Below are positions 48,613-58,723 of a stretch of DNA of 64,000 nt, piece after piece. A program made the translations under genes and the position numbers. Origin of the DNA: Anseranas semipalmata (taxonomy: Eukaryota; Chordata; Aves; Anseriformes; Anseranatidae); contig VXAA01006074.1 of assembly GCA_013399115.1 (NCBI GenBank), positions 345,948 through 409,947 on the forward strand, read 5' to 3'. How positions within the stretch are numbered: the stretch's first letter is position 1; each line of letters begins with the position of its first letter. Under the pieces are notes generated by a model that saw only the letters and a program-made list of their open reading frames with translations, was not told the DNA's origin and made no database searches.

Positions 48613-49840
48613 GTAAATGAAGTTGGCATAAATATAACGATGGCAGAGGTGTATTTTGATAAGGGTTAGGGCTTTCTTGTAGAAGGTAGAGGGGCCTTGT
48701 TAGTTTGACACAGGGTTTGCATCATGCCTCTGTTGGGTGCAGAGGGCTCAGCCGTCAGCATCAGAGTTGCCTTAAAACAAGTTATACAAATACAGCTACT
48801 GCAAAATCCGTATGTCCTGCCATAAGTCTGTAACTGCTTGTTTTAATGTGAACCATCGGATTAATTTAACGTTTTAACTGTTGATGCATCCTCCTCTTTC
48901 TAGGTAATGAGAAGACAATAAAAGGGGCTTTACTGAAATTCAAAAAAAAAAACAAAAACAAACCTGTGGCTTAAGGCACCTTTGTCCTTCTTGGGATGCT
49001 CGTGTTGTTGAGCAGTAGTCCTTCTGGAAGAGCAGGCCATGCAATAAAAAACAGCAGGATTCTGGGCTGTTATCTGCAAGCAGAGATTAGGAGGTGGTTG
49101 TGTTCATCTAAAAAGCTGTCGGCTGTGTTCATTCGGTGTTGAATTAGTTTGTCTAGTGATAGCCTGAGTCAGACATCAGATTACTGAACAGTAAAGTTCT
49201 TATATCTTTACAAGCTGTTAGTAGGCCTTGGTTATTGGGTGCAATAAATATACTTAACTTGAGGTTTTTATGGCTTAGATTGTTTTGGTGATCTGAAGCA
49301 AAACCAAGTTTAGTAATCTCCAACAGTGTTGAATTTATTTCATCTACACAGTGTGTAGTAATAAGCATTTCAGTTAGAAGCTACATATTTTAAGTGTTGT
49401 ATATGACAAAACAAAAATTTTACTTTGTCTTGTGTTCCTTTTGCTGGTTGAGTTGGTAGATTTAAATAGGTGATATGTAGTTAGTTAAAATTATCTGATT
49501 AAAAACTGAAATTGTTGTTTATCCATAAAGGACTGAAACCTTGAACTAATGGATTTTCATTAAAAATCACCTGGAGAAATAATTAATAGTGGATATGTGC
49601 AGTTATTTTTACAATGCCTTTAATATGGGATTTCAAGCAGATGTAACTTGTTATTCCTTTGTTATTTAAAACTGGCTGTATTTCTTTTTTCTTTCTAAAA
49701 GAGCTGCAAACTAAGACTGAAACCTTAATATTTCATTACTTCTGAGTCTTCAGAAAATCATGAAATGTGTGTGATTTAATGGTCTGGTACTAAGTATTTG
49801 CTGATTTTAAGTGTTAAGTTTGTTTACTGTTTGTTTTTAG

Positions 49841-49893
49841 GCATGAAGTGGAAGTTTTCAAAGGTGCCCAATATATTGTACAGAAGCATTAAG
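49841..49893 (+). ncRNA. SNHG5: Host gene exon 2
   Basis: T-rich acceptor TTTGTTTTTAG immediately before 49,841 and donor AAG|GTAATG at 49,894; 53 nt. It contains an ATG at 49,843 from which the exon is open to its end. Confidence 0.6.
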
Positions 49894-50347
49894 GTAATGA
49901 ATTTATTTTGTTGCTCTAGAAGTAACCTTGTATTTCTGTTGATCAAGATAATAAATACTTCCATTTCTTACTCTGTTTCCCTATTTTTGTTTGTCAACAG
50001 TACAGAATGTGTAAAGTGCCAAAGGTGGCACTTTGTATGGCTATTGAGTGGGACAAAATGGAAAAATAGTTTAAACTGAGTAATTACCTGATTTTTGTTT
50101 TTCATTCAGGGCTAGTGCTTAGGTCAGGTGTTCTTACTATCATTTCTTCTGTTGTAGCACTTGAAATAATCATGAAGACCTACATGATAAATCAGTTGTT
50201 TAACTTGTGCTAAATTACACTGATTATGGGGATGGTGCAAGTTAGCTGTCTGGCTTTGGGCATTTATTGGAGCTAATGTGTATCCGCATACATGACCAGA
50301 TTTGATTGTAATTACTGATGTTATGATCCTACATACTGTGGACAAAG

Positions 50348-50398
50348 TAGAACAGTTCAGTTGGAAGGAGCCTACAAAGATCATAGTCTAACTGCTTA
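50348..50398 (-). mobile_element. Short CR1 relic in host gene intron
   Basis: CAGTTCAGTTGGAAGGAGCC, then TACAAAGATCATAGTCTAAC, resembles an antisense CR1 3' end (TTGGAAGGGACCTACA..GATCAT..AGTCCAAC). About 50 bases only. Confidence 0.6.
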
Positions 50399-50709
50399 AG
50401 TATTGCATTGTGAATAAATGTAACATATACAAATACTTTGAAGCAGAAGCTTAAATGACTTGGTTCTTCAGATGTTGTAATGGTTCCAAAAAGGGTCCAA
50501 AATCAACTCAGGCTAACTTTTTTCTAGTGTGTATAGAATTTCAGCTTGAGAGGTTTTGGGGACTGTTGTAGACTAATACTGATTCACTGTATGAAAAAGG
50601 CAATTTTTGGTGCTTGGTTATCATTTTCTGAGATAGTAATGTGTGAGATGATGCTATACTACTGTAAGAGATGTTTTCTACTTTAATTTTTGCTTAATTT
50701 TAATTTTAG

Positions 50710-50748
50710 CCCTTCATGGAAGCACCATCAGAACTAGAAGAATATTTG
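50710..50748 (+). ncRNA. SNHG5: Possible host gene exon 3
   Basis: Acceptor TTTTAATTTTAG ends at 50,709. Two donors are possible: TTG|GTACAC at 50,749 (39 nt exon) or CAT|GTATGT at 50,779 (69 nt). Neither is strong, so this exon may be optional or not used. Confidence 0.35.
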
Positions 50749-51417
50749 GTACACACAAGTGGATTTTCCTGAAAGCATGTATGTTTTGAATGATCTGTGG
50801 GGATAAATTAACATGGTAAATGGCCTAACAACATAAATGTGTAATCAAATTAGTAGGGTTGTCATTATCTCTAAAATTGAATTACTGCTATATTTCAGGC
50901 ATGTTATTTGACATGACTTATGTTGAAATGTGTAGGCTGGGAGGGTAGGTGAATAGTTTGTTGTTTCAAACCACTCTTGAAGGAGCTGGTAAAATGTGTC
51001 TGTCTGAAGTGTATGTGCTAAATTTGATAAATATTACTTTGAAGTGACTTTAATTGTCAGTGTGCACTTTATCAGAAAATTAGTATAAGAAAGTGTTTAG
51101 GTGAAGAAAAAGGTAACATCTGGAGGTTCCTTGTCAATATTAACAGGCAAGCGTAATTCCAAATTCTTAAAATGTGTTACTCGTTTTCTAAAGAGTATAG
51201 TCAATATTCTCACTTCTTGGAGGTGTGAAGAAATAATATCAAGGTCTGTATTCAGTTTAACTTACTGACTCAGATGCCTGCAACCAGTGGCTGTGTCTGG
51301 AAAGTAAAAGCTCTGGGAGGAAGGGTGATCCACAAAACTAAAACTTGGTCATTCCTAATGGGATATATTACATTACTGAATGAACATGTTGTAATCAATC
51401 ATTTTATTCATTTCTAG

Positions 51418-51502
51418 AATGACATATGAACAGTTTTTAATAATGGGAAAGTTGAGCATCCTGATGAAAGATTTCTTGGCGACTCTAATACAACAGATAG
51501 AG
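51418..51502 (+). ncRNA. SNHG5: Host gene exon 4
   Basis: Acceptor TTTTATTCATTTCTAG before 51,418 and donor AGAG|GTAATA at 51,503; 85 nt. It directly precedes the intron that carries the first SNORD50 unit. Confidence 0.6.
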
Positions 51503-51696
51503 GTAATATTTATTGTTAAGCTGCTGGAACTGTTTGTTAATTGTAATGTATTCCCTCTTAGAGCTCTGAGTATTCCCTTTCCATTACATCTGCATATGAA
51601 AGACATAAAGCTTCTTTGTGGGATATATGAATTTATGACTTGTGTTGTGGCTCCCAGTCACTGATATTAGAGAACTATTATAATTATAAAAGTGGT

Positions 51697-51768
51697 GGAT
51701 TGTGATGAAACTGCCAAACCTGATTTGTTGATGAAAAACTTCATACGGATCTGGCTTCTGAGATGAAA
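51697..51768 (+). ncRNA. SNORD50: SNORD50-family box C/D snoRNA, copy A
   Basis: C box GTGATGA 51,702-51,708; D' box CTGA 51,720-51,723; C' box TGATGA 51,729-51,734; D box CTGA 51,758-51,761. The D guide ATACGGATCTGGCTT can form 14 continuous pairs (one G-U) with 28S rRNA AAGCCGGATCCGTA. The fifth base from the D box faces the C that is human 28S C2848. The D' guide, however, is GAAACTGCCAAAC where U50 has CTTATCCCGAAC, and mismatches at positions 4, 7 and 9 destroy pairing with the second site. The terminal stem is weak. Best reading: a U50 copy able to guide only the C2848-equivalent site. Identity comes from my recall of U50 and 28S sequence. Confidence 0.82.
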
Positions 51769-52758
51769 CCACTTTTCTTTCAAAAGTCATTTAATGTTTC
51801 AGTCTCTCTCCCAGTTAGTATTACTTACATGGCTGGCCCCACATGCAAGCTAGATATTGTGAACAAGGATTTTGGTGCCTTATTTAAACTTTGCTCATTT
51901 CCATGTTGATGTGGACATGTGCTGTTGCCCAGCAAATAGTAGCATCTTTGGAGAGTAGAGAAGGAAGTTTTAGATCCCTGTGATTTGAGGTATCCTGCCT
52001 TACAGCTGATAAATAACAAACATTAGCCAGGTATTAAAAGTGCCCTGGTAAGGAAGTGAAGTGTGGCTGGGTTTTGATGACACTTGCACTTTGACTGTCT
52101 CAGAAAGTGCTGTTCACTCAGGACATGTTCAGATGTGGGCATTAAGGAAAGATGATGTTAATGACTAAAGGTGAATTGTAATGAATTCTGGTTACATTAA
52201 AGCTGTTTCAGCTCCAGAGCTGGACCAGTTCAGAAGGGCTGGTGTAAATTTTACTTGGAGCAGGAGAAAAGCATGTACCCAAACACGGTGCCTCAAATGT
52301 ATTGTTAGCTGTTTCCTTAAGCACTTGATTCTTACCCATGTATCTGAACTTAATCTTTTTCAATGAAATGCACTTAAATTGCGTTTGAATATCCACAAGT
52401 TCCACTTTTAAATAAGTCAATCTAGAAGTGTGACGACAGGTTCTAATCTTGCTGTCTTACTACACATGCATAATTTTATTCCCTTTCTTCCTAAAGACAG
52501 GTATTTAAAGATCTTGCTAACTACCAACAGTTTATTTTGAAGAACGTTTCTTTTGAAGAACAGGCTTTCTCCCAGTGTGCAAAGTCCAAATGTGGGAGTG
52601 AAACTTTTTGTGCAGCAGTGCTACATGTAAAATGATGAATTGTTTAGACAGGCAGTATTACAAGTAGGAAGTAGAATTATTGTTACATGGCTGATCTAGA
52701 GAAGTTGGAAGTAGCGAGCCTTGTTAGTAAAACTAACCAGTGCAATTTGTCTTTGCAG

Positions 52759-52784
52759 GGATGCTTGAAGGCTGCTTCTTGAAG
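52759..52784 (+). ncRNA. SNHG5: Host gene exon 5 (26 nt)
   Basis: Acceptor TTTGTCTTTGCAG before 52,759 and donor GAAG|GTAATA at 52,785. At 26 nt it is a very small exon with strong sites, lying between the introns that carry snoRNA copies A and B. Confidence 0.6.
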
Positions 52785-52862
52785 GTAATAAATGTGATTA
52801 AATTAAAAAGCTTGAAATTAGAAAGCTTGTTCTATTAGAGTGATGCCCAAAACCATTGGTAT

Positions 52863-52932
52863 GTCTCATCAGTGAAGAACCTATCCTGAACCTGATTGCT
52901 TGATGAAAAACATCTGACTTTTGAAATTAGAC
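52863..52932 (+). pseudogene. SNORD50-family copy B, decayed
   Basis: The layout matches copy C: GTCTCATC at 52,863-52,870, D' guide CTATCCTGAAC followed by CTGA (52,892-52,895), and TGATGA as C' (52,901-52,906). The C box is mutated to GTGAAGA (52,872-52,878), the D box to TTGA (52,921-52,924), the D guide is broken (mismatch at position 4 and beyond position 9), and the closing stem is reduced (GTCT/AGAC only at its base). Such changes normally abolish binding of the box C/D core proteins, so I call it a snoRNA pseudogene. A residual function through the internal C'/D' pair is not excluded. Confidence 0.75.
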
Positions 52933-53664
52933 TATTGTAATGCCAGAACAGGTGGAATATTGAAGGTGATAGGCTTCATGGTTCTTACATGCCTTGAAAA
53001 CTCAGCAAACTTGGTTTAAATGTCTAATGACTATTTCTAAATGGCTGCTCTTAAAACCACAGTATCATGTCAATGTCATTTAAAACTGCAAGGTGACATT
53101 AAAAAAAAATCTAAAAATGGCATATTTGAAATGTAGTAGGGTTTGTGTATATGTGTATTATGGAAAACAGTGAAATGTTTCATAATCTATCTTGGTGTTA
53201 AGATTAGTTCCAGTTCAAAATGAGAAGCTCAATTTTCCTGTTGCTTGCAGGAGAGTCCTGCATGGAAGAATGTAGTGTGGATGCGATTTTTTTGTAATGT
53301 TTGCTTGTTCATAATCTTAGCTTTTTCTGGAGTTTTTAATGATTTGATACAAGCTGAGAGCCAGGTATTAGCTAATTTTCAGAGATTAAGCTTTTGATTT
53401 TTGGTAGAGGGAGGCTTACACTTGACTGGTTAGTTGCCTATCGCAGTTTATAGCCAAGTCAAGCAATATCCAGGTAAGAGACACAAGAAAAAACATACTG
53501 TGGTATGAGAACGCTTCTGGGTTTTGTAGAACTTGCAGGGTACTGGTACTAATCAGCACATGTTTAATAATGTAGATAGTTGGTCTATGAGACTACATAG
53601 ATAGGAAGTTGTGCTTTGAGTGATGGAAGAAAATACTTCTAAACTAATAAATTTCTCTTTTCAG

Positions 53665-53713
53665 GCAGGAAAACGGCCCAAACTGTAGGAACAAATGCTT
53701 TTAGTTTGTTCAG
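53665..53713 (+). ncRNA. SNHG5: Host gene exon 6
   Basis: Acceptor TTTCTCTTTTCAG before 53,665 and donor TTCAG|GTATGT at 53,714; 49 nt. These are the best splice sites in the gene. It precedes the intron with copy C. A second acceptor-like site (TTGCTTGCAG ending 53,250) has no good partner donor. Confidence 0.65.
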
Positions 53714-54071
53714 GTATGTAATTAAAAAGCTTCCAAGCATTTTATCATTAGGTCTGAAGTAATTCTGTACTTACAGGTTGGCAATTTTTAGGTGCTGATA
53801 AACTGACTAGAGTAATTGATACAGTAGGTTGGTATAGTGACTTATTCTGTGCATGTGCTGAATTTAAGACCATTTGTTCCTCAAGGCACTGTGTGTGCCA
53901 GTAGCTGTGCCTAAACTTGGCTAACTTTTAAATTTACATAAGAAGTTTAAATGTTTACCTTCATTTAAATATGTCAAAGGACTAAGAATGTTTGATTTTT
54001 GTATTGCTATCAGAAACACTATCAAAAAAGTGCATCTTGTGTTAGATTTACCTTTGCCATACTGTTTCTGC

Positions 54072-54151
54072 GTCTCATCGGTGATGATCCTATCCCGAAC
54101 CTGAATTCTTTGCTGAAAAACCTAATATGGATCCGGCATCTGAGATGAGAC
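54072..54151 (+). ncRNA. SNORD50: SNORD50-family box C/D snoRNA, copy C (structurally complete)
   Basis: Terminal stem GTCTCATC (54,072-54,079) pairs perfectly over 8 bases with GATGAGAC (54,144-54,151). C box GTGATGA 54,081-54,087; D' box CTGA 54,101-54,104; C'-like TGCTGA 54,111-54,116; D box CTGA 54,140-54,143. The D' guide CTATCCCGAAC pairs with 28S TTCGGGATAAG, placing the G equivalent to human G2863 at the fifth position. The D guide ATATGGATCCGGCAT has a mismatch at position 2 next to the D box and one G-U, so guidance of the C2848-equivalent may be weaker. U50 is known to guide these two 28S residues. It lies about 150 bases upstream of the next acceptor, a reasonable position for an intronic C/D snoRNA. 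Confidence 0.93.
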
Positions 54152-54304
54152 CAAAAGACTTGATTTAAACTTTCTGAGAAGTATTACTTCTGTGGGGTTT
54201 TAGGTGCTTTTGCAAAAAAAAGTACACAGCGTGTGCTGCTTTGCAAATTGAAATTTCTCCCTCAAATGAACCATTTTATTTAGACCTCATTCTCATTTTT
54301 CCAG

Positions 54305-55865
54305 TGATGAGTTGGAACATTTTTGTCAGTGCTGCCTGACAGATGTGGATGATCTGTAACTGGAAGAAAGTGTAAGATCTGAAGAGCTTTTCTCGCCTGG
54401 AGTGGGACTGTGCTTTTTAAAATCCAGCTGAAATGGTTGTTGCAATTGTTTAGCAGATACTGTTTTCAAAAACTGCATGTGAACCAAAATTACTGTCTGC
54501 ATATTTAAATAACACTTTCCCCAAAACAAAAAGCTGTCCTCTGTAGGAAGGATTACACTAGTACTAAGGGAATGAGTGGTGAGCTTCAATACGTGAAAGA
54601 AACAGTGTGAGTATTGACCCCTTTAAAATATATATGGGTATGCAGACTTGCTGATACTAAGCATCTGTAATAACTCAAAACCATGGAAGGTGCAGGTAGG
54701 CCATGCACAATCGGTTACACAAGTTCAAACAGTCTGATTCTTGAAGATGGTGTCATCTGGGAGATAGAAGGAAGTAGATGAGGTGGTGGTGTGGAGGCAT
54801 AAACTTTAAACACTTGTAAGGAGGAAGTTTAGGTGTCATGAGGGAAGTTGTGGTTACAGAAAAGGCATGGACTAAGGCTTGTATTGGCTTCTGTATCTAG
54901 TGGGGGAGCAGGAAAGGTGGGCTTCATGGGCTGCCAGTTTAGCATGAAAAGACCAATACTACAGTGGAACTGCCCTTTGAGGAAGGCATTGACAGTGTTA
55001 TCCGTGTGGGGAAAAACCTCAATAGAGAGAGGAGTACACACATTAGAACTTGTGCTTGGAGAAGTCATTTGAAAACTAACCATGCAGTAAGATGTTAACA
55101 GCATATTTGTGTTCAGCAAATTAGCACTCTTCCACAAAGGAATAAGTGATCATTAATTGGTTGTCCAAGTAAGTTCCCTTTAAAGACAAATTATGTACTG
55201 AAGATGCAATCTGCCTTTAAGTGTGTCTCTTAAACCTAATTGTCAGGAAAGCTTTCTAAAGAAAGGGATACAACAATGGCACGATAACCAGCAATTAATA
55301 GAGCTACAGTTTGTGTATTTTGGTGCATTCTAGTAACTACCCTGTAGTCTGCAGCCAAAAATGGCAGCATTGGATGCTAGCTGTCCACTTCCTTTAGGGA
55401 GTTGGAAGAATTCCTATAGCTCAGGAAATATGATTATTTCTAAATACCCGATAAGCCGACTTTTCTGTCAAAGCAGTAGCTCAGAAGTGTAAAACACTAC
55501 AGCTAGTAGCATCTAAAACATTGGGAAGGTCTGAAATGAGTAACCATCTGACTACAAAGATGTACACTAATGATCTGACTCTGAACTCCAGGTGTGTATT
55601 GGCTTGCTGGGTATCTCCTCTGCTTTGGTTATTGTTAGTGAGCAGTAACCAGCTACTTTGGCCAAAGGGTGCTCCTTTTCCACAAGCAACTATGTAAACC
55701 AGTCTGAATGTATCAGAAGCTGCAGAATGTTACTACAGAACAACTTTCCCTTGATTAAGTTCAACAAGATTATTTTTGTTAAATGTTGCTGAGAAAGGTA
55801 GCTATTTCTATGTGCAATGTTTTGTACATGCTCTTTCTTGAATAAAGAAGGATGTGAAAAACCTA
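54305..55865 (+). ncRNA. SNHG5: Host gene terminal exon (extent uncertain)
   Basis: Acceptor TTCTCATTTTTCCAG ends at 54,304. No strong donor follows closely, so the exon may run to the first AATAAA (55,841), or end earlier with an unrecognised signal. A 102-codon minus frame (54,829-55,137) and a 129-codon minus frame (55,690-56,079) overlap this stretch and are unassigned. Confidence 0.4.
55841..55846 (+). terminator. Polyadenylation signal candidate
   Basis: AATAAA, followed within about 45 bases by GT-rich sequence (GGTTTGTAGTC). It is the first canonical hexamer after the last snoRNA unit. Confidence 0.4.
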
Positions 55866-58340
55866 CTAGCTGTTGCACATCAGGTTTGTAGTCATTTACT
55901 GGTGTTCCTTGACAGCTTGTACTTTGCAAGAACTGCAAAGGCAGTGTGGCCTTGTTGCACTGACTGGTACAGGATGTACTGGCCATGTGACATTCCACAC
56001 TGTGCTTGACTGACTCCTGGACAGTGTAAACTCCACGGGTGATTTTGCGCTTCAGAAGTGTGGAGGAACCAGTCTCCACCTTTTGTCCGCAGCATTTTTA
56101 TGAGAAATCTCGATGCTGTTGATATCATTTGGTGAGGCTACTTGGAAGGTAAGTCAAAGTTGCCAGTCTTAGCATGGTCATTCACTCCTCTTCTGGAGGG
56201 GGGAAAAAAGGATGTTGAAGACCAGAGAAGTAGGTAATATAATGCAGCAATATTTGGTAAGTAGCATGCTAGATATTCTGAAAAGATGTGTATAACTTAG
56301 GGTATTAGAGGGTAAGAGTATGTTTTTGGAGTGTAAAGGTACTGTCTTTTTGGCTGAAGTTGATATGAAGTATCACAGAAGCTTTTGAGGAGATTTCTGC
56401 AATGTGTATATCCAGTAAAATTGGTGTGGATGTGTTGCTCTACTGATTTCTGGGGTTGGAAGACTAGAGAGAGGTTCAGGATTGTGGGTGGCACTTCAGG
56501 TACTCAAAGTACTTCATATCAATCTTGTTCTAAATCTTCTAAAACATTCCTTGGATGTTCTCTGATCTAGGATTGACAGTATTAGATAAAGGGTGGCAGA
56601 GAATTGTGCTGTATCTGTGCATCAGGTGGTGAAAGCCTGTCTCAGGGAAGTGTTTCATCATGGGAAAAAAGATATGTACTTTGTGTAGAAAAAGGTAGAT
56701 GTGGCTTGTGATGAGCCTATTAGCTGTTAGCTGTAAACCTTTCAGTACAAATGTTCACTGGGCCATGGAATGTGGGTAACAAAGGAAAAATGTGCATTAG
56801 TATAGAAAGTCTGCTTACAAAAATGAACAGATGTTTTAATTGTGAGACTCTACCTTAGAGGTTTCAGGATGTGAGACTAGCATAGAAGATGTAGGAAGCT
56901 AACCACTAATTTTGAGATGGAAAGAAAATGACTTGAAATGGCTTTTTTTTTGCTCAAAGGGAGGGGCATAATTTGTTTGCAAACTGCCTGTGGATTTAGT
57001 TCTGGTATGGTGGCTTTTGACTGATCTTTCCTTATCTCAAATTATGTATTTGTGTAGTTAGCATGTGATGAGTCTGGAATACATGGCATGAGACTTCTAT
57101 GTGCAAAGGTATACTAAAGTTCTACAAAATATCATGCTAGATATAAAGCTTTGACTTCAGATTCTGCAATAAACAACATGAAAAGCACTTTAGGTTTTTG
57201 TGCTTTAAATGGTTGGTAAAATCTTGCATTAACCATCACTAGTGTTGAACTTAAGTGTCATGTGAGTGTTGGGCTGTGATCCAAGAAATCGGTGGTTAGA
57301 CAAACTTTGTTCTGGTATATTGCTGTGTCTTAGTAACTGGGCAAAAGTATCAGCATTCTCTTGAGTGTTTTGCTTACAAATGGAGGAGTATCTTGCAAAT
57401 TCAGTGAAGATACAAGAGTGGCTGTGCATAAATGCTTTGTTACCATTTAAGTGATAAGGTCACTGTTAAGGTGGGAGGCTTTGTGTGGACAATTTGTCTT
57501 GCCTGTGGAGACGGATCATAAACAGTTGCAAGTGAGCAAAACTAAGGTAGCTGTAGTTACCTTTGCATAGCACCCACACTGCAATGAGTTCAAAATACTG
57601 CTTGAAGTAACACAAATTGTAGTGAACAGACTTCAGTGTACTGTCAGGCTACCAGCCTGCAGCGAAGTGTGCTGCCTGGGCTGCAGCTCTGTTGTGTGCT
57701 AGCTTCAGTGGGGCTGCTGTCTTTTTTCAGACGGGCTTTTAATAGTACAAACATGCCATAAACCTTAGTTAAGAGTTTTACTGATAAAGATTGGCATTGT
57801 GATTAACGGTTGGTAAGTGATAAGTTCCAAAGTTAGGAGCTCAACAGGTATTTGAGGCTAGAAAGGGACTCGTTCACTTAAGAGTTGAACTGTCACAGCA
57901 GACTGAGCAGTGTTAGACTTCGCCCAAGGAAAGGTATTCTCTGTTGGACAGCATTTAACCCTGAGCTTGGGTTAGTAGTTTTTCCTATATACCCCTTTCC
58001 ACAGTTGAGAGGACAGACTTTGAGTTGTAATTTGGAGCATGAATGAATTTGGCAGGTGAATGTTGCTTCCAGGTGAGTGGAATACAGGTAGAAGCCCTTA
58101 TTTGCTATGTCTGGCCAGTGACTTGCATTCTACATTTTTTATTAGAACCAGTATTACAAGTATTTGTTTGTTTATGTCTGCTTTCTTTAGAGGATATAAA
58201 CTGGAAAAACTAAAATAATTCAGTTTTTTCAAATGTGGATTTTTAGTTGGTAGTCCAGTTATGCTATCAGAGCTATGAAGACAGTGCTCCTCAGCCATTG
58301 TTTCAAACTTCCTGCAGGCTCCAGAGGACAAAGTAGTATT
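55866..58340. other. Downstream region, no gene recognised
   Basis: The + strand looks T- and G-rich over long stretches, as in the introns of the host gene. No exon pair or known protein was recognised. The minus frames at 55,690-56,128 overlap in two phases and do not match anything I know. Confidence 0.45.
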
Positions 58341-58470
58341 TTATGCTCAGAAGAATGGCTGTATTGAGTTAGACAAAATCTGCCTTGCTCAGTATTCTGT
58401 CTGAGGATGACCAGTATAAGAAACAGGACAAGGATAGAGATCCTTTCCAGCAGTTTGCCTGGGAATTTCC
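58341..58470. mobile_element. Old L3/CR1-related repeat relic
   Basis: The order GAAGAATGGCTGTATTGAGT, then TAGACAAAATCTGCC and TGCTCAGTATTCTGTCTGAGG, then ATGACCAGTATAAGAAACAGGA (read as separate words), follows a well-known sauropsid repeat (ATAAGAACGGCCATACTGGG, then TCAGACCAAAGGTCCA, then CCCAGTATCCTGTCT). Heavily diverged. Confidence 0.6.
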
Positions 58471-58658
58471 TGAGGACATACTCATTTGTATTTGAATGCT
58501 ACTTGACAATTATGACCCATATCAATTTAAAAAGATGTGAAACATGAATGTTACATGGGTTGTAAGATGTATAAAGTAGGGCATGTGTTTGCAACTGCGG
58601 GGAAATGGATGGGGGGAGCTAGGAGAAGCTAAATAACAGCTTATTTTTTTCTTTGAAG

Positions 58659-58723
58659 CTGCCCTAACAATGATCTTGATTTCAACTCTTACACTAATGA
58701 AAACAGCAGTAAGTGGAGTCCAG
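58659..58723 (+). other. Candidate exon with strong splice sites
   Basis: Acceptor TTATTTTTTTCTTTGAAG ends at 58,658 and donor CCAG|GTAAGG begins at 58,724; a second donor GCA|GTAAGT lies inside at 58,709. The 65 nt are open in two of three + frames, which is not significant at this length. It may be an alternative downstream exon of the snoRNA host transcript, an exon of another + strand transcript, or a cryptic exon. Confidence 0.45.

Larger units (their letters stand above)
47181..48620. promoter_or_regulatory. CpG island promoter of the snoRNA host gene, with assembly gap
   Basis: Very GC- and CpG-rich sequence flanks a run of Ns from 47,348 to 48,074 (727 bases). The right-hand part (48,075-48,540) has the dense motif content of a TATA-less housekeeping promoter. 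Long frames reported across this island on both strands are artefacts of reading through Ns and CpG-rich DNA. The island lies directly upstream of the first candidate exon of the SNORD50 host gene. The size and content of the gap are unknown, so a second, leftward transcript starting in the gap cannot be excluded. Confidence 0.85.
48547..55865 (+). ncRNA. SNHG5: SNORD50 host gene (SNHG5/U50HG-like), non-coding, spliced
   Basis: Non-coding host transcript whose introns release box C/D snoRNAs of the SNORD50 family. Evidence is a CpG island promoter, a 5'TOP-like start (GCCCTTCC at 48,546-48,553), short exons with consensus splice sites, and three SNORD50-type units between them. Candidate exons: 48,547-48,612, 49,841-49,893, 50,710-50,748, 51,418-51,502, 52,759-52,784, 53,665-53,713, and a last exon from 54,305. 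The 3' end is uncertain: the first good AATAAA after the last snoRNA is at 55,841-55,846, so I place the end near 55,865. Splicing on to 58,659 is possible. In vertebrates SNORD50 genes sit in introns of SNHG5, a 5'TOP gene whose exons are poorly conserved; the identity here rests on the snoRNAs, not the exons. Only short frames remain after splicing. Confidence 0.78.

Noticed and set aside
53251..53295. Additional exon after TTGCTTGCAG
   Set aside because: The acceptor is good but no plausible donor follows; the next strong exon at 53,665 explains the gene better.
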